From Paracoccus gahaiensis (lineage in GTDB: Bacteria > Pseudomonadota > Alphaproteobacteria > Rhodobacterales > Rhodobacteraceae), in NCBI RefSeq assembly GCF_005048225.1, contig NZ_SUNI01000001.1, positions 124,001 through 188,000 of the forward strand: 64,000 nucleotides of DNA. The letters are read 5' to 3'. The notes below the pieces were generated by a model. That model had not been told where the DNA came from. It saw only the letters and a program-made list of their open reading frames with translations, and did not search any database. The translations under genes and the position numbers were made by a program. Position 1 is the first letter of the stretch. Each line of letters begins with the position of its first letter. Positions 39,451-47,950 of the stretch are shown here, in pieces.

Positions 39451-41108
39451 CTATGCGGTCCACATGTCTTCGGTGAACCATGTCTGATTGGTGGTCAGGC
39501 CGCCCTCGTTCGCCGCCGCGCGGGATACGGCCATTGCCGCTGCCACCGCGCCGTCGATCGACAGCCATTTCTTGGGCTTGGTGAACTTCACGACATGGCC
39601 GTGGTCGTTGCGCTTCACGACGACATTGGCGAAGCAATGACGCAGGACCGGATTGCCGCCGTGGAAGAACTCGCCACCCAGAAGGGCGCGCTCTAGCTCC
39701 ATCGCTGCAGGCATCATCAGGGACGGCACCTGCCGGAAGTCCACGGCAGGAAGGCCCGCTTCAAGGATCTTGGGCTGCACCTGCCGGGCCATGTGCGGGT
39801 CGAAGGCGATTTCCTGGACGTTCAGCTCTTCGCAGAGTTCGATGATCTTGCTTTCAATCTCGGCATAATCGATCACCGACCCGACCGTGGCCGTGACCAA
39901 CCCATCCTCAACCCACTGGCTGTAGGGTGCCCCGGACTGGCTCTCACGCTGCGCCACGCCGTCGTCGTCCATCATTCCGCCATCGTCCTTGCTGGTGACG
40001 GTGTCCTGAGGGCAGAAGAACCACGCATGACCGCGTAACCCTCGGCAACCCGCCAGCACCCCACGATCACCGACAGGTCCACGGTCGATGACAGATCGAC
40101 AGCCAGCCAGCAGGGTTCGTTCTTGAGCGTATCGAAGTCATATTCTTTCGCGCCCTGGTCATAGATCTCCATGTCCACTAGCGGCTCGGTCGAGGCATCC
40201 AGCCAGATATTCAGCTTGAGCTGCTTGAAGGACTGCCGGTCGCCCACGCTGCGCTGTGACCGCTTGGCGTGGCGCCGGAAGCCCGCAAGGCTCGGATAGC
40301 CGTGCTGCAGGCCGGGATTGACGCGGTGCCACAGCTCCTCGTCCTGCCAGTCGTCGCGGCGGTCGGCCTCGAACAGGATGGGCAGGATCGAGTCATCCTC
40401 AACCTTTCCACGGGCGACGTTGCGCGCGTCCTCGAAGAAGTCAAAGGCCAGGGTGTCCTGACCCCGCCCGGCAGTCGAGGCCACGACCAGCAGGCTGTCA
40501 TCGATCTTCTCGAGGCCGGTGGTCAGCGCCTCCCACAGGTCGCGGCCCTTCCAGATATGAATTTCATCTGCCAGCACGAAGGCAGGTGTGCGGCCATGCT
40601 GCGGCCCGCCATCGCCGGAGATGACCTCCAGGTATGAGGCGTCCTTGCGATAGAGCAGCTTCTTCGGGGCGTTGTGGGCGTCATAGATGCCCACCGCCGA
40701 CACGATGCGCCTGTCTTCGCGGATGATGCCCACGGCCTCGCGAAAGCCGATACCGGCCTGCTTGCGATCCGCCGCGGCAAAGATGGCTTCACCGCCCGCC
40801 CGGCGCTCAGGGCCGATGGTGTGCAGCAGGGCCAGTGCCGCCGCCAGGGAGGTCTTGCGATTGCCCCGGGGCAGCAGCAGCGCGACGGTGTTGGTGATCC
40901 GCGTGCCGTCCTCATGCCGGGGGCCATAGATGCGGCGCACGATCCGCTCTTGCCAGGGGTCGAGCTGGAAAGCCCGGTTCGGCAGGATCGACTTGGGATG
41001 GCGCAGAGTGCGCAGGAAGGTCACCGCCCGCTCACCATAGCCGTAGGGGTCGGGGATCTCGGACCCGTCGTAGATCCATTCCGGGAAGGTCGAGGGTATG
41101 GCTTTCAT
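39451..41108 (-). pseudogene. Large terminase subunit, split by a frame break in the nuclease domain
   Basis: The N-terminal frame (41108 to 39972) has Walker A LLLPRGNRKTS, Walker B FVLADEIHIW, the coupling motif VVASTAGRG and the first nuclease Asp in WLAVDLSSTVDLSVIV. At about 40028-40032 it leaves frame. The second frame (from about 40030 to 39451) continues with HAWFFCPQDTV, the second Asp in EIAFDPHMA and the third in WLSIDGAVAAA. Restoring one base (GTCCATGCG instead of GTCATGCG on the coding strand) would give one ORF of about 552 residues. No slippery heptamer is present, so a 1-nt deletion or a sequencing error is more likely than programmed shifting. Confidence 0.85.
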
Positions 41109-41112
41109 GACC

Positions 41113-41502
41113 TTACCCCACGTCCAGAGGCGATGGGGTGCTGTCCTGGTCGCCATCCTCGCGGATCGCGGGGCGCGACCGGCTGACAGGCGTCAGGCCC
41201 ATCTCTGCGGCCAGCTGACGGGCAGAGGCCATGGCTTGGCCCTGCACCCGGATCAGCTTCAGCATCATCTCAGGTTCGGGTTCGGTCTGGATCAGTTCTT
41301 CCATCTGCCGGACCCGTCCGATGCTGATGCAGTAGTTTCCCAAGCCGCCAAGATCCGCGTCGGTCAGGATGCGGCGTTCGGTCAGAACCGGCATCACCCG
41401 GTCCCATTCCTCGCGGGCGTGAACGTCCAGCCATTCGGGCGCTGCGATATTGTCGGCCAGAGCGTCATTATCTTCGCGCAGGTGGGGTTTGGTGCCCTTC
41501 AT
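41113..41502 (-). CDS. Small terminase subunit, P27 family
   Basis: 129 residues starting MKGTKPHLRED, a typical P27-family N-terminus, then PEWLDVHAREEWDRVMPVLTE and DLGGLGNYCISIGRVRQMEE. The small terminase selects DNA for packaging. It overlaps the head-closure gene and sits 4 bp before the large terminase, so the two packaging genes are kept together, but they follow rather than precede the portal and capsid genes. Confidence 0.9.
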   Translation of the reverse strand: MKGTKPHLREDNDALADNIAAPEWLDVHAREEWDRVMPVLTERRILTDADLGGLGNYCISIGRVRQMEELIQTEPEPEMMLKLIRVQGQAMASARQLAAEMGLTPVSRSRPAIREDGDQDSTPSPLDVG

Positions 41503-41816
41503 TCCGTCAGCCTCGTGCAGCGCAGGTCCAGACCCTTGCGGCGTCCGATGGGGGTCACCTGACTGATGTTGTAGGGCTGCCCGTGCCACAGCACCCGGTC
41601 AGCGTTGCTAATGCCGTCCAGATGCCGGATGCGGAACACCACGGCTTCCTCCTCACTGGCGCCAAAGCTGCGCATGAACTCTTCGGTGGTCTGGTCGATG
41701 CGCTCGGCCCGGACGCTGGCAAAGGGGCGCCAGGTGGTGGTCGGAGTGCCGTAGTCATTCACGGCATCGGTGCGATGCTCGATCTGAATGCTGTCGGTCA
41801 GCTTGCCGGACTTCAT
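41499..41816 (-). CDS. Phage head closure protein
   Basis: 105 residues. Matches the SPP1 gp16/HK97 gp7-like head-tail joining family: LTDSIQIEHRTDAVNDYGTPTTTW, EAVVFRIRHLDGI and the C-terminal YNISQVTPIGRRKGLDLRC. It seals the connector and forms the tail docking surface. Overlaps by 4 bp on both sides. Confidence 0.88.
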   Translation of the reverse strand: MKSGKLTDSIQIEHRTDAVNDYGTPTTTWRPFASVRAERIDQTTEEFMRSFGASEEEAVVFRIRHLDGISNADRVLWHGQPYNISQVTPIGRRKGLDLRCTRLTE

Positions 41817-42223
41817 GGCAGGGCCTCCGCAATCAAGATTTCAAGTGTCACGACGCCGTGGGAATGTTCGCCGTCAGGGTCGCGCAGGTATCTTTGACCG
41901 GACACGCGCAGATCGGCGCAGTGCAGCCCCACAGGCAGCGTCAGGCGGCCAAGTTGCATTGCGGCAGCCACGGCGGCCCCGATGGCCTTGGACCGCTCTA
42001 GGGACGCCTCACGCGCCCAGATGTGCAGGGTGTGATAGATCCGGGTGTGCGCCCGGCGCAGGCTGGTGCCCTCATCCACGGACTGGCTTTCGCCCAGGAT
42101 GATCGACGGCATTGGCGCGGGGCGCTGATTGGTGTCGAAGATATGCGCGGCAGGGACCAGCACCGTAATAACCCCGTAAGAAATTAGCCGGTCGCGGATG
42201 GCTTTTTGAACTGCCAGCTCCAT
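41813..42223 (-). CDS. DUF3168 tail-completion family protein
   Basis: 136 residues from ATG 42223. The DUF3168 pattern is visible: VQKAIRDRLISYG, PSIILGESQSVDEGTSLRRAHTRIYHTLHIW and a C-terminal strand pair. Members act as tail terminator/completion proteins. Start overlaps the previous stop (TGATG). Confidence 0.88.
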   Translation of the reverse strand: MELAVQKAIRDRLISYGVITVLVPAAHIFDTNQRPAPMPSIILGESQSVDEGTSLRRAHTRIYHTLHIWAREASLERSKAIGAAVAAAMQLGRLTLPVGLHCADLRVSGQRYLRDPDGEHSHGVVTLEILIAEALP

Positions 42224-42633
42224 CACTTGGCCTCCCGGATTGCTTTGCCCACGGCACGCTTAATGCGGTCGAGGGCGCGCTTTCGGCCAAAGCGGAAGCC
42301 CGGCCAGAAGAACGGCTGCGCCGCTGCCTTGCTGGTCCCGTGTTCCACAAGATGCGGATAGCGCACATCGGTATTGCCGACCGTGATGGCGGCAGCGTTC
42401 TCGGGCACCACTTGCGAGCCGCCGGGCTGCGAGTAAGCCGGGGTCGATTGGCCTGCGAGGGTGACAGCCACAGAGTTCTTCAGATCACCATCATCCTCAG
42501 GCGCCAGGCTCTCGATGATATCCGCGATCTCATAGGCACTGGCTGCCAATGCCGGTTGGACCGCTGCCCTTGCGGCGAGAGGGATCGCCGCCATGCGCTT
42601 CTGGAACTTGGACAGGCCGCCATCATCCGCCAT
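42223..42633 (-). CDS. HK97 gp10-like tail-component protein
   Basis: 136 residues, start ATG 42633. It has LSKFQKRMAAIPLAARAAVQPALAA, IIESLAPEDDGDLKNSV and the conserved VEHGTSKAAAQPFFWPGFR of the HK97 gp10 family, which acts at the head-tail junction. TGATG overlap with the gp6-like gene. Confidence 0.9.
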   Translation of the reverse strand: MADDGGLSKFQKRMAAIPLAARAAVQPALAASAYEIADIIESLAPEDDGDLKNSVAVTLAGQSTPAYSQPGGSQVVPENAAAITVGNTDVRYPHLVEHGTSKAAAQPFFWPGFRFGRKRALDRIKRAVGKAIREAK

Positions 42634-42944
42634 CAGAAGGACCGATCCCGGTGTGCGTCGATGATCTCGGCCACGCCGAACGGCAGGGGGGCGCCACGCT
42701 CCATGACGGCTTCGCGGTTCTCGTACCACCACGCAGCCAGTTGCATGACGGCCTCGCGCAGATCCGGGGGCACAGCGTGGGCCACCTCGAATTGCGCGAT
42801 CAGGCCATAGCCCAGCATCCGCTCGATCAGGCTTTGCGCTGCGTCCAGCTTGAGCTGGATCAACATGTCGTCGTCTTGCTGATCGCCAGTCAGGGCGAGG
42901 TGTTCCTTCATGTCGTCGAGGGTCACGATGGTTTCAATCGGCAT
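42633..42944 (-). CDS. gp6-like head-tail connector protein
   Basis: 103 residues. Pattern of the HK97 gp6/phage connector family: LDDMKEHLALTGDQQDDDML, LDAAQSLIERMLG and AVMQLAAWWYENREA. Forms the ring under the portal. It starts 3 bp after the second tail-tube-like gene, in the middle of the leftward run. Confidence 0.9.
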   Translation of the reverse strand: MPIETIVTLDDMKEHLALTGDQQDDDMLIQLKLDAAQSLIERMLGYGLIAQFEVAHAVPPDLREAVMQLAAWWYENREAVMERGAPLPFGVAEIIDAHRDRSF

Positions 42945-42947
42945 GGG

Positions 42948-43391
42948 TCACCTCGTTATGTTCGTGACCGGGTGCAGATCGGCCTGCATCCGCATCACAT
43001 TGTTGGCCGCGTCGAAGACTTCCCCGAAGCTCATCACCAGGGCGAACCATTGCCGATCGGTCACGCCATCCGGGAACAGCAGCCGGAACGGGAAGGCATC
43101 TCGGGACCGATACGCATTGAACAGCAACAGCTGGCCGGGGTCGGTCGGATCGAGGCCCATGACGATCTGCATCGTATCGGGACTGTGAACGCCCTTCATT
43201 GCCGTATAACCATCACCAAGGGGGTCGATGTGATTAGCCTCGTGCAGCTCATACCGCCCGCCCAAGGTGCCGAAGGCTTCCGTCTCTCCGATCTCAACCC
43301 ATGCACCAGCAGGCACCGATACCGGGCCTGATGGCGACGAGGCGGGTTGATCCGCGATGAAGAAGCGGCTGCCAGCGACGGGGAACAGCAT
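42948..43391 (-). CDS. Tail-tube-like protein, second paralogue
   Basis: 147 residues. It aligns by eye with the gene just upstream: WVEIGETEAFGTLG versus WVEIDETEGLGSAG, MGLDPTDPGQLLL versus CGLDATDPGQIAL, and the C-terminal AANNVMRMQADL versus TANSVMKLNASL. The N-terminus differs. This suggests a tandem duplication with divergence. Overlap with the upstream stop is TGATG. It may be a tail-tube variant or a tube-tip protein. Confidence 0.8.
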   Translation of the reverse strand: MLFPVAGSRFFIADQPASSPSGPVSVPAGAWVEIGETEAFGTLGGRYELHEANHIDPLGDGYTAMKGVHSPDTMQIVMGLDPTDPGQLLLFNAYRSRDAFPFRLLFPDGVTDRQWFALVMSFGEVFDAANNVMRMQADLHPVTNITR

Positions 43392-43873
43392 CAGACTTCA
43401 GCGTCAATCTTGACGATGTTGCTGTTGATCCAGAGCGAGGCGTTCAGCTTCATCACGCTGTTGGCGGTGTCATACTGTTCCGCCGCGCTGCCCACCTGGG
43501 CCACGAACATGCGCTCCGAAGGGGTGCCGCCCGGCAGGGCATCTGCCAGAACCACCCGGAAGGCGTAATCGCCCTTGGTGCGCTCGGCAGCGATCAGGGC
43601 GATCTGGCCGGGATCGGTGGCGTCGAGGCCGCAGACGATATCCATGGTGCCTGCGCTGCGGGTGCCCTTCAGGCGGCGGGTGCGGCCGGAATTGATGCCA
43701 TCGAAGGTGACTTCCGAAGACGTGTCACCGGCAGAGCCCAGGCCCTCGGTTTCATCGATCTCGACCCACAGGGCGCTTTGGCCTACAAAGTCTGCCTCAA
43801 CGAAGTCAGTGGATTTGGCAGCCAGGGGGCCGCCGATATAGAGGCGCGTGCCTGCGGTGGTGAAGATGGTCAT
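43391..43873 (-). CDS. Tail-tube-like protein, first paralogue
   Basis: 160 residues, beta-rich with TTAGTRLYIGGP, SALWVEIDETEGLGSAGD, VTFDGINSGRTRRLKGTRSA and DIVCGLDATDPGQIALIAAE, as in major tail-tube proteins of siphophages. It overlaps the HNH gene by 4 bp and the paralogue by 1 base. Tube protein is expected in a siphovirus-type tail. Confidence 0.82.
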   Translation of the reverse strand: MTIFTTAGTRLYIGGPLAAKSTDFVEADFVGQSALWVEIDETEGLGSAGDTSSEVTFDGINSGRTRRLKGTRSAGTMDIVCGLDATDPGQIALIAAERTKGDYAFRVVLADALPGGTPSERMFVAQVGSAAEQYDTANSVMKLNASLWINSNIVKIDAEV

Positions 43874-44229
43874 GGCGAGGGTGTCCTAAGCTGGCGGCGC
43901 TCCAATCGTTGCTTGGCGCCTGAATGGCAGGGGGTGCAGAGCGACTGCCACCGGGACTTGTCCCAGAAGATGGTCTGATCGCCGCGATGGGGGGTCTTGT
44001 GATCGACCAGCGATGCCGGGGCACCGCAGGCCGTGCAGTAGGGATGCTGGCGCAGGAAGCGGGCGCGGGCCTTGTCCCATTCCCGATTGTAGCCACGCTG
44101 GCTGCTGTTGGGCCGGGTCTTGTCGAAACGGGCCTTGCGGGCCGCCGCGCGCTGGATCTGGCAAGGGCACTGTGCGCCCGAAGGCACCAGTTGACCACAA
44201 GAACAGATCCGGGGCGCGCGGACGGGCAT
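43870..44229 (-). CDS. HNH endonuclease
   Basis: 119 residues. Four zinc-type cysteines (CSCGQ ... CPC; CTACG ... CTPCH) and the HNH core LVDHKTPHRGDQTIFWDKSR followed by WQSLCTPCHSGAKQ. HNH proteins in HK97-type packaging regions help the terminase cut DNA. Here it lies inside the structural run between the decoration-like and tube genes, far from terS, which is unusual. ATGA overlap with its neighbours. Confidence 0.92.
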   Translation of the reverse strand: MPVRAPRICSCGQLVPSGAQCPCQIQRAAARKARFDKTRPNSSQRGYNREWDKARARFLRQHPYCTACGAPASLVDHKTPHRGDQTIFWDKSRWQSLCTPCHSGAKQRLERRQLRTPSP

Positions 44230-44609
44230 CAGGCAGCCGGTCGGGTCAGCGGGACGAAGACTGCCGCAGCACCCGCGATGATGCTGGTGCCGCCGGCCTT
44301 GGTCAGCGACACGCGCACGTACCGCTTCCAGCCGCGATAGCCCAAGCGATAGGTGCTGTCGGCGGCCAGCGTGGCAGGGGCGTTGCTGTCGATCTGCGTG
44401 CCAGCCACAGCGGTCCAGCCCGAAGTGCCGGTGTCGCTTTCCTGAAGGGTCAGGGCATAGTCGCCCGACCCGGCGATGGCGCCGGTGTTGACCAGGAAGG
44501 CCACGCCGCCCTTGCCGTTCAGGTCGATGGCTTCGCCTTGGGCCGCTGCAGCCTGCACCGCTGGGGCGAGGGCAGAGACGGCATCGATGTTCGCATATAT
44601 ATCACGCAT
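44229..44609 (-). CDS. Capsid-adjacent beta-rich protein, possible decoration protein
   Basis: 126 residues, start MRDIYANIDAVSALAPAV. It resembles a family that follows the capsid gene in many alphaproteobacterial prophages, with GGVAFLVNTGAIAGSGDYAL and a YRGWKRYVRVSLT block. Length and position suggest a head decoration or stabilising protein, but no experimental link is known to me. Separated from the capsid gene by 12 bp. Confidence 0.7.
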   Translation of the reverse strand: MRDIYANIDAVSALAPAVQAAAAQGEAIDLNGKGGVAFLVNTGAIAGSGDYALTLQESDTGTSGWTAVAGTQIDSNAPATLAADSTYRLGYRGWKRYVRVSLTKAGGTSIIAGAAAVFVPLTRPAA

Positions 44610-44621
44610 GGGTCATGCTCC

Positions 44622-46145
44622 TCAGGTGGTGGACATTCTCAGTTTGCGGAAGCGGGCCGGTTGCAGAACCGCACCGCCGACACGCCGGGTGGCGTGAATG
44701 CGGGTGATGCGCTCACGGGCGCGGCTGTAGGGATCGACCAGGATCGACATGCTCAGGCGGTCCACGATCCGATAGGCCTGGAAATCGCCGTAGATGATCG
44801 GGTTCTGGTTGGCTGCGATGTCCTCCAGATCCACCATCTCGATCACCGGGCGGCCCAGGATCGTCTCGGGCTGGCCCGCTTGCAGCGAGGTCTGCCAGAT
44901 GTATTGGCCCTGCGTGTCCTTGAGGGTGCGCAGGATGCCCAGGGTGGTGCCGTTCATGGCCCATGCCCCGCGCGACCGGTAAGCCTGCGGCAGGTCATAC
45001 ATCAGCCGGATCAGGGCATCGGTGGACAGGTTGGCGGCGTGGCCGTTGGCAACCTCGGGAATGGCGGTGTTGACCATCACGCCCTCGGGCATCTTGACGC
45101 CCGTGCCCCACAGGAACGCCTCGGCCTCTTTTTTGCCGAAGTCCTCTGCCAGGGCGGCGCGCACTTCGGTTTCCGCGATGGGCGCGTCTTGCAGCAGGCG
45201 GTTGGAGATATCCACGAACGTCGCCAGTTCATGCACCTCGACCTCACGCTGGCCGAAGGTGATAGTGGATTCGTTATGCGGCTCCATCTCGCCCACCCAT
45301 TGGGCGTTGGTGATATCGCCACGGGTCGGGAAGATCACGCTGTCGGCGCCGGTGTTGCGCACGCTCGCATAGCTGCGGATCGGGCTGTATTCGATCAGGT
45401 CGCGGATGACCTCGGAGGACATTTCCGGGGGGGCCAGGAACCCGCCCTGCGTGTCGCTGGTGACGTTCAGGGCCTTGCGGTCCTCTTCGGCCAGCTTGTC
45501 GCCGTGGCGCAGGTAGGACGCGAACGCCTTGCGCTCTGCCGTCAGCTCGTCCTTGGCCTCGGTCGTGCCCTGGTGCCGGTTGCTCTTGGCCTCCAGCTTA
45601 TCCAGGCGCGCGACCAAAGCCGAGTTGTCGGCCTTCTGTTCGATGGCGGTCATCTTGGCTTCCAGTGCCGCGATGTCCGGGGTCTGCGTGTCGTCAGTCA
45701 TGTCATAGTCCTTTGCAGAGGTGATGCGGGCGCCGGGGTGTGCGCCCACGGCCACCACGCTGATTTCCAGAAGATCGAGGGCAGAGATGGTGCGACCACC
45801 GCCGCGCCGGGGCGCCGCCTTGGTCGAGGCGAAGCCGATAGACAGGCCCGACAGGGCGCGTTCCCGGATCATCGCCCGGACCTCACGGGCGCGGGGCAGA
45901 TCCTCGATCAGAAGTCGCCCCTTCACGTGCAGGCCGTCCGGGCGTTCTTCGATTGAGTCCCACACGCCAACGGTTTCCCGCTGCTCGTGGAAGGCCAGCA
46001 TCGGGATCGGCGGCATGGCCTTGGCGAAGGCCCCCAACTCGATCAGGTCGCCCACGCGATCAGGGCTGCCGAAAGGCCACGCGATGCCCTCGATCACGCC
46101 CGCCTCGTCCACGGTGAAGTTGGCTTTGACTTCGATCTGGCTCAT
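44622..46145 (-). CDS. Fused HK97 prohead protease and major capsid protein
   Basis: 507 residues. Residues 1 to about 170 are a U35-type protease (GVIEGIAWPFGSPDRVGDLI, His in AFHEQRETVG, Ser in ALSGLSIGFAS). A coiled, charged linker around 175-235 (LEAKMTAIEQKADNSALVAR) acts as the scaffold-like delta region. Residues from about 240 are an HK97-fold capsid protein (GGFLAPPEMSSEVIRDLIEYSP, FVDISNRLLQDAPIAET, MNGTTLGILRTLKDTQGQYIW, GRPVIEMVDLEDIAANQNPI). Separate genes are more common; fusions occur in some phages and satellites. Start at 46145 overlaps the upstream stop. Confidence 0.93.
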   Translation of the reverse strand: MSQIEVKANFTVDEAGVIEGIAWPFGSPDRVGDLIELGAFAKAMPPIPMLAFHEQRETVGVWDSIEERPDGLHVKGRLLIEDLPRAREVRAMIRERALSGLSIGFASTKAAPRRGGGRTISALDLLEISVVAVGAHPGARITSAKDYDMTDDTQTPDIAALEAKMTAIEQKADNSALVARLDKLEAKSNRHQGTTEAKDELTAERKAFASYLRHGDKLAEEDRKALNVTSDTQGGFLAPPEMSSEVIRDLIEYSPIRSYASVRNTGADSVIFPTRGDITNAQWVGEMEPHNESTITFGQREVEVHELATFVDISNRLLQDAPIAETEVRAALAEDFGKKEAEAFLWGTGVKMPEGVMVNTAIPEVANGHAANLSTDALIRLMYDLPQAYRSRGAWAMNGTTLGILRTLKDTQGQYIWQTSLQAGQPETILGRPVIEMVDLEDIAANQNPIIYGDFQAYRIVDRLSMSILVDPYSRARERITRIHATRRVGGAVLQPARFRKLRMSTT

Positions 46146-46534
46146 TGCACCGTCCCCCGGAATGCTGCGCGGTCGGCGGCGAAGCCATCCACCTGCACCT
46201 GCACCCATTGCGCCGCCTTAAGCAGCCGCAGGACGCTGGCGTGATTGTAGGGCACCGGCTGGCCGTCTTCGGTGATCGTCCAGCCCAGAACACAGCGGGC
46301 GAGGTTGTTAAGCCGTGCGCGCTCTCTGTCAGCGCCAGAGACACGTCCCTCGGCATCCATGGCCTCGGCCAGCTCGTCAGTGAATTGCAGCCGTGCGCGG
46401 GCTTGTGTGGCGCTGTCAGGGCCTGCGATGCGCAGGACGATGCCCGTGGGCTTTCCTGTCACCGGATCGGCCAGCTCGAAGTCGCGGCCACGGTCCTGAT
46501 CCTGCGCGTCGGCCAGAATGTCATTCAACTGCAT
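46142..46534 (-). CDS. Phage protein of unknown function upstream of the capsid gene
   Basis: 130 residues. DPVTGKPTGIVLRIAGPDS and the acidic helix LQFTDELAEAMDAEG followed by ARLNNLARCVLGW are patterns I have seen in small phage structural regions, but I cannot name the family. It overlaps the following protease-capsid gene by 4 bp and the preceding small gene by 14 bp, showing tight operon packing. Confidence 0.65.
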   Translation of the reverse strand: MQLNDILADAQDQDRGRDFELADPVTGKPTGIVLRIAGPDSATQARARLQFTDELAEAMDAEGRVSGADRERARLNNLARCVLGWTITEDGQPVPYNHASVLRLLKAAQWVQVQVDGFAADRAAFRGTVQ

Positions 46535-46718
46535 GGATCACCTCGACATCCGTGCCCTGATCCACGGTGATGACCGGAACGCCAGGGAATGCCTTCTCGA
46601 CCTGGGTACGCACGTTGCTGGCGGGCCAGTTGGGGGCGAAGGGTGTCATCCGGATCACCACGGCCAGCGGTTTGCCCTGCGATGGGATTGCGTCAAAGGA
46701 TGCGTTCTCGGTGCTCAT
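46521..46718 (-). CDS. Small phage protein of unknown function
   Basis: 65 residues. No recognisable motif apart from a Pro-rich centre (TPFAPNWPASNV) and a short strand pair. It overlaps the portal stop by 4 bp (ATGA) and is therefore probably translated with it. Confidence 0.6.
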   Translation of the reverse strand: MSTENASFDAIPSQGKPLAVVIRMTPFAPNWPASNVRTQVEKAFPGVPVITVDQGTDVEVIHAVE

Positions 46719-47878
46719 GCTTGGGTATCTCCGCTCACGGGGGCCGTGGTGATGTTGGGGTTCAGGAATTGATCGCCGCCCACGCGCGGGGGCAGGCCAA
46801 GCCAGTTGCGGCCCTCGTTCGGGTTCAGGGTCTGGCTGGCGATCAGGGAATTGATGACGGTGGCGCGGGTCGCCAGATCGGCGCGGGTCAGGTCGTCACG
46901 GTCGAAGCGGACCACGTAGCGGCCCCGCTCGTCGTCGCTGAACAAGGCACGGTTCAGGGCGCCCTCCAGCCCGCGCAGCCACGGCTCCAGAGTGTAGGAC
47001 AGAAACTCACGGCCCTTCTGTTCGCTGTTCGACCAGGTGGCGCGGCTCAGATCGCCCACCATCGGGGCGGGGATGTTGAAGGCTCGGGCAATTTCCTCGA
47101 TCTGGAAACGGCGATTTTCGAGGAACTGGCTGTCGGTGCTGTTCAGGGTCAGGGCCTCGAACTCGGCTCCATCGTAAAGGATCGCGGTCTTGCCGCTGGT
47201 ATCTTCGCCTTCATGAGCTTCGCGCCATGCTGCGCGAGACTTTTTCACGGCGTCCTCCCCCATGGTTTTCGGGAACTTCAGCAGGCCAGAAGGCTTTGCG
47301 CCGCGCGTGAACAGCCGGGCCGCGTGGCGGTCCAGAGCGACGGCAACGCCGATGGCGTCACGGGCGAGGTTCAGGGGAGACCGATAGAGCGGCGGCATCA
47401 GGTGGATCACGTCACGCGCCGGGATGGGATTGTTGCCGAGACGGTATGTGCGCTCCAGAGTGTCGGTATCGGCGTCGAAGGTCATGACGCCCTGGCGGTA
47501 GCTGATGATCTCCACCGGCCTGCCGTTCACCCGGTTGACCCACGCCATGCCCCCGGCATCGGACACCAGAGCATCGACCATGATCTGGCGGATCAGTTCA
47601 AAGCCTGATGTCCAATCGTTGGCGTCGCCACGCAGCAGGGTCAGCACGGGATGATCGGTCACGTTGATCTCTGTGCCGCCCTCGTGGAACTTCACATGCA
47701 CGTCCAGCGATGCCACGGCTTCGGAGATGAGCTGGATCGCATTGGCAACCACGGGCACCTTCAGGGCCTCAAGGACGCTGATAGAGATGCCGCTGGCGGT
47801 CGGGGTAATGCCGAGGATCGCCTCAAGCGCCGGATCGGGCGAGGCGAGGGACTTGCGAGAGAAGGGCCAAAGTTTCAT
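46715..47878 (-). CDS. HK97-family portal protein
   Basis: 387 residues. ALKVPVVANAIQLISEAVASL and WRLLRGD-like TLLRGDANDWTSGFELIRQ at the N-terminus, LMPPLYRSPLNLARDAI in the middle, and the portal signature RFQIEEIARAFNIPAPMVGD followed by NSEQKGREFLSYTLEPWL are typical. The portal is the head vertex through which DNA enters. It is the first structural gene in the run. Confidence 0.95.
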   Translation of the reverse strand: MKLWPFSRKSLASPDPALEAILGITPTASGISISVLEALKVPVVANAIQLISEAVASLDVHVKFHEGGTEINVTDHPVLTLLRGDANDWTSGFELIRQIMVDALVSDAGGMAWVNRVNGRPVEIISYRQGVMTFDADTDTLERTYRLGNNPIPARDVIHLMPPLYRSPLNLARDAIGVAVALDRHAARLFTRGAKPSGLLKFPKTMGEDAVKKSRAAWREAHEGEDTSGKTAILYDGAEFEALTLNSTDSQFLENRRFQIEEIARAFNIPAPMVGDLSRATWSNSEQKGREFLSYTLEPWLRGLEGALNRALFSDDERGRYVVRFDRDDLTRADLATRATVINSLIASQTLNPNEGRNWLGLPPRVGGDQFLNPNITTAPVSGDTQA

Positions 47879-47950
47879 GGCCCCACAATACGGGGGCCAG
47901 GGTCAAAGCGGCAGTTGGCAAAACCTATATAAGCCTAGCAAATCGTTGGC

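Noticed and set aside
40028..40040. Programmed ribosomal frameshift in the large terminase
   Set aside because: No X-XXY-YYZ slippery site and large terminases are not known to use one; a 1-nt loss explains the data better.
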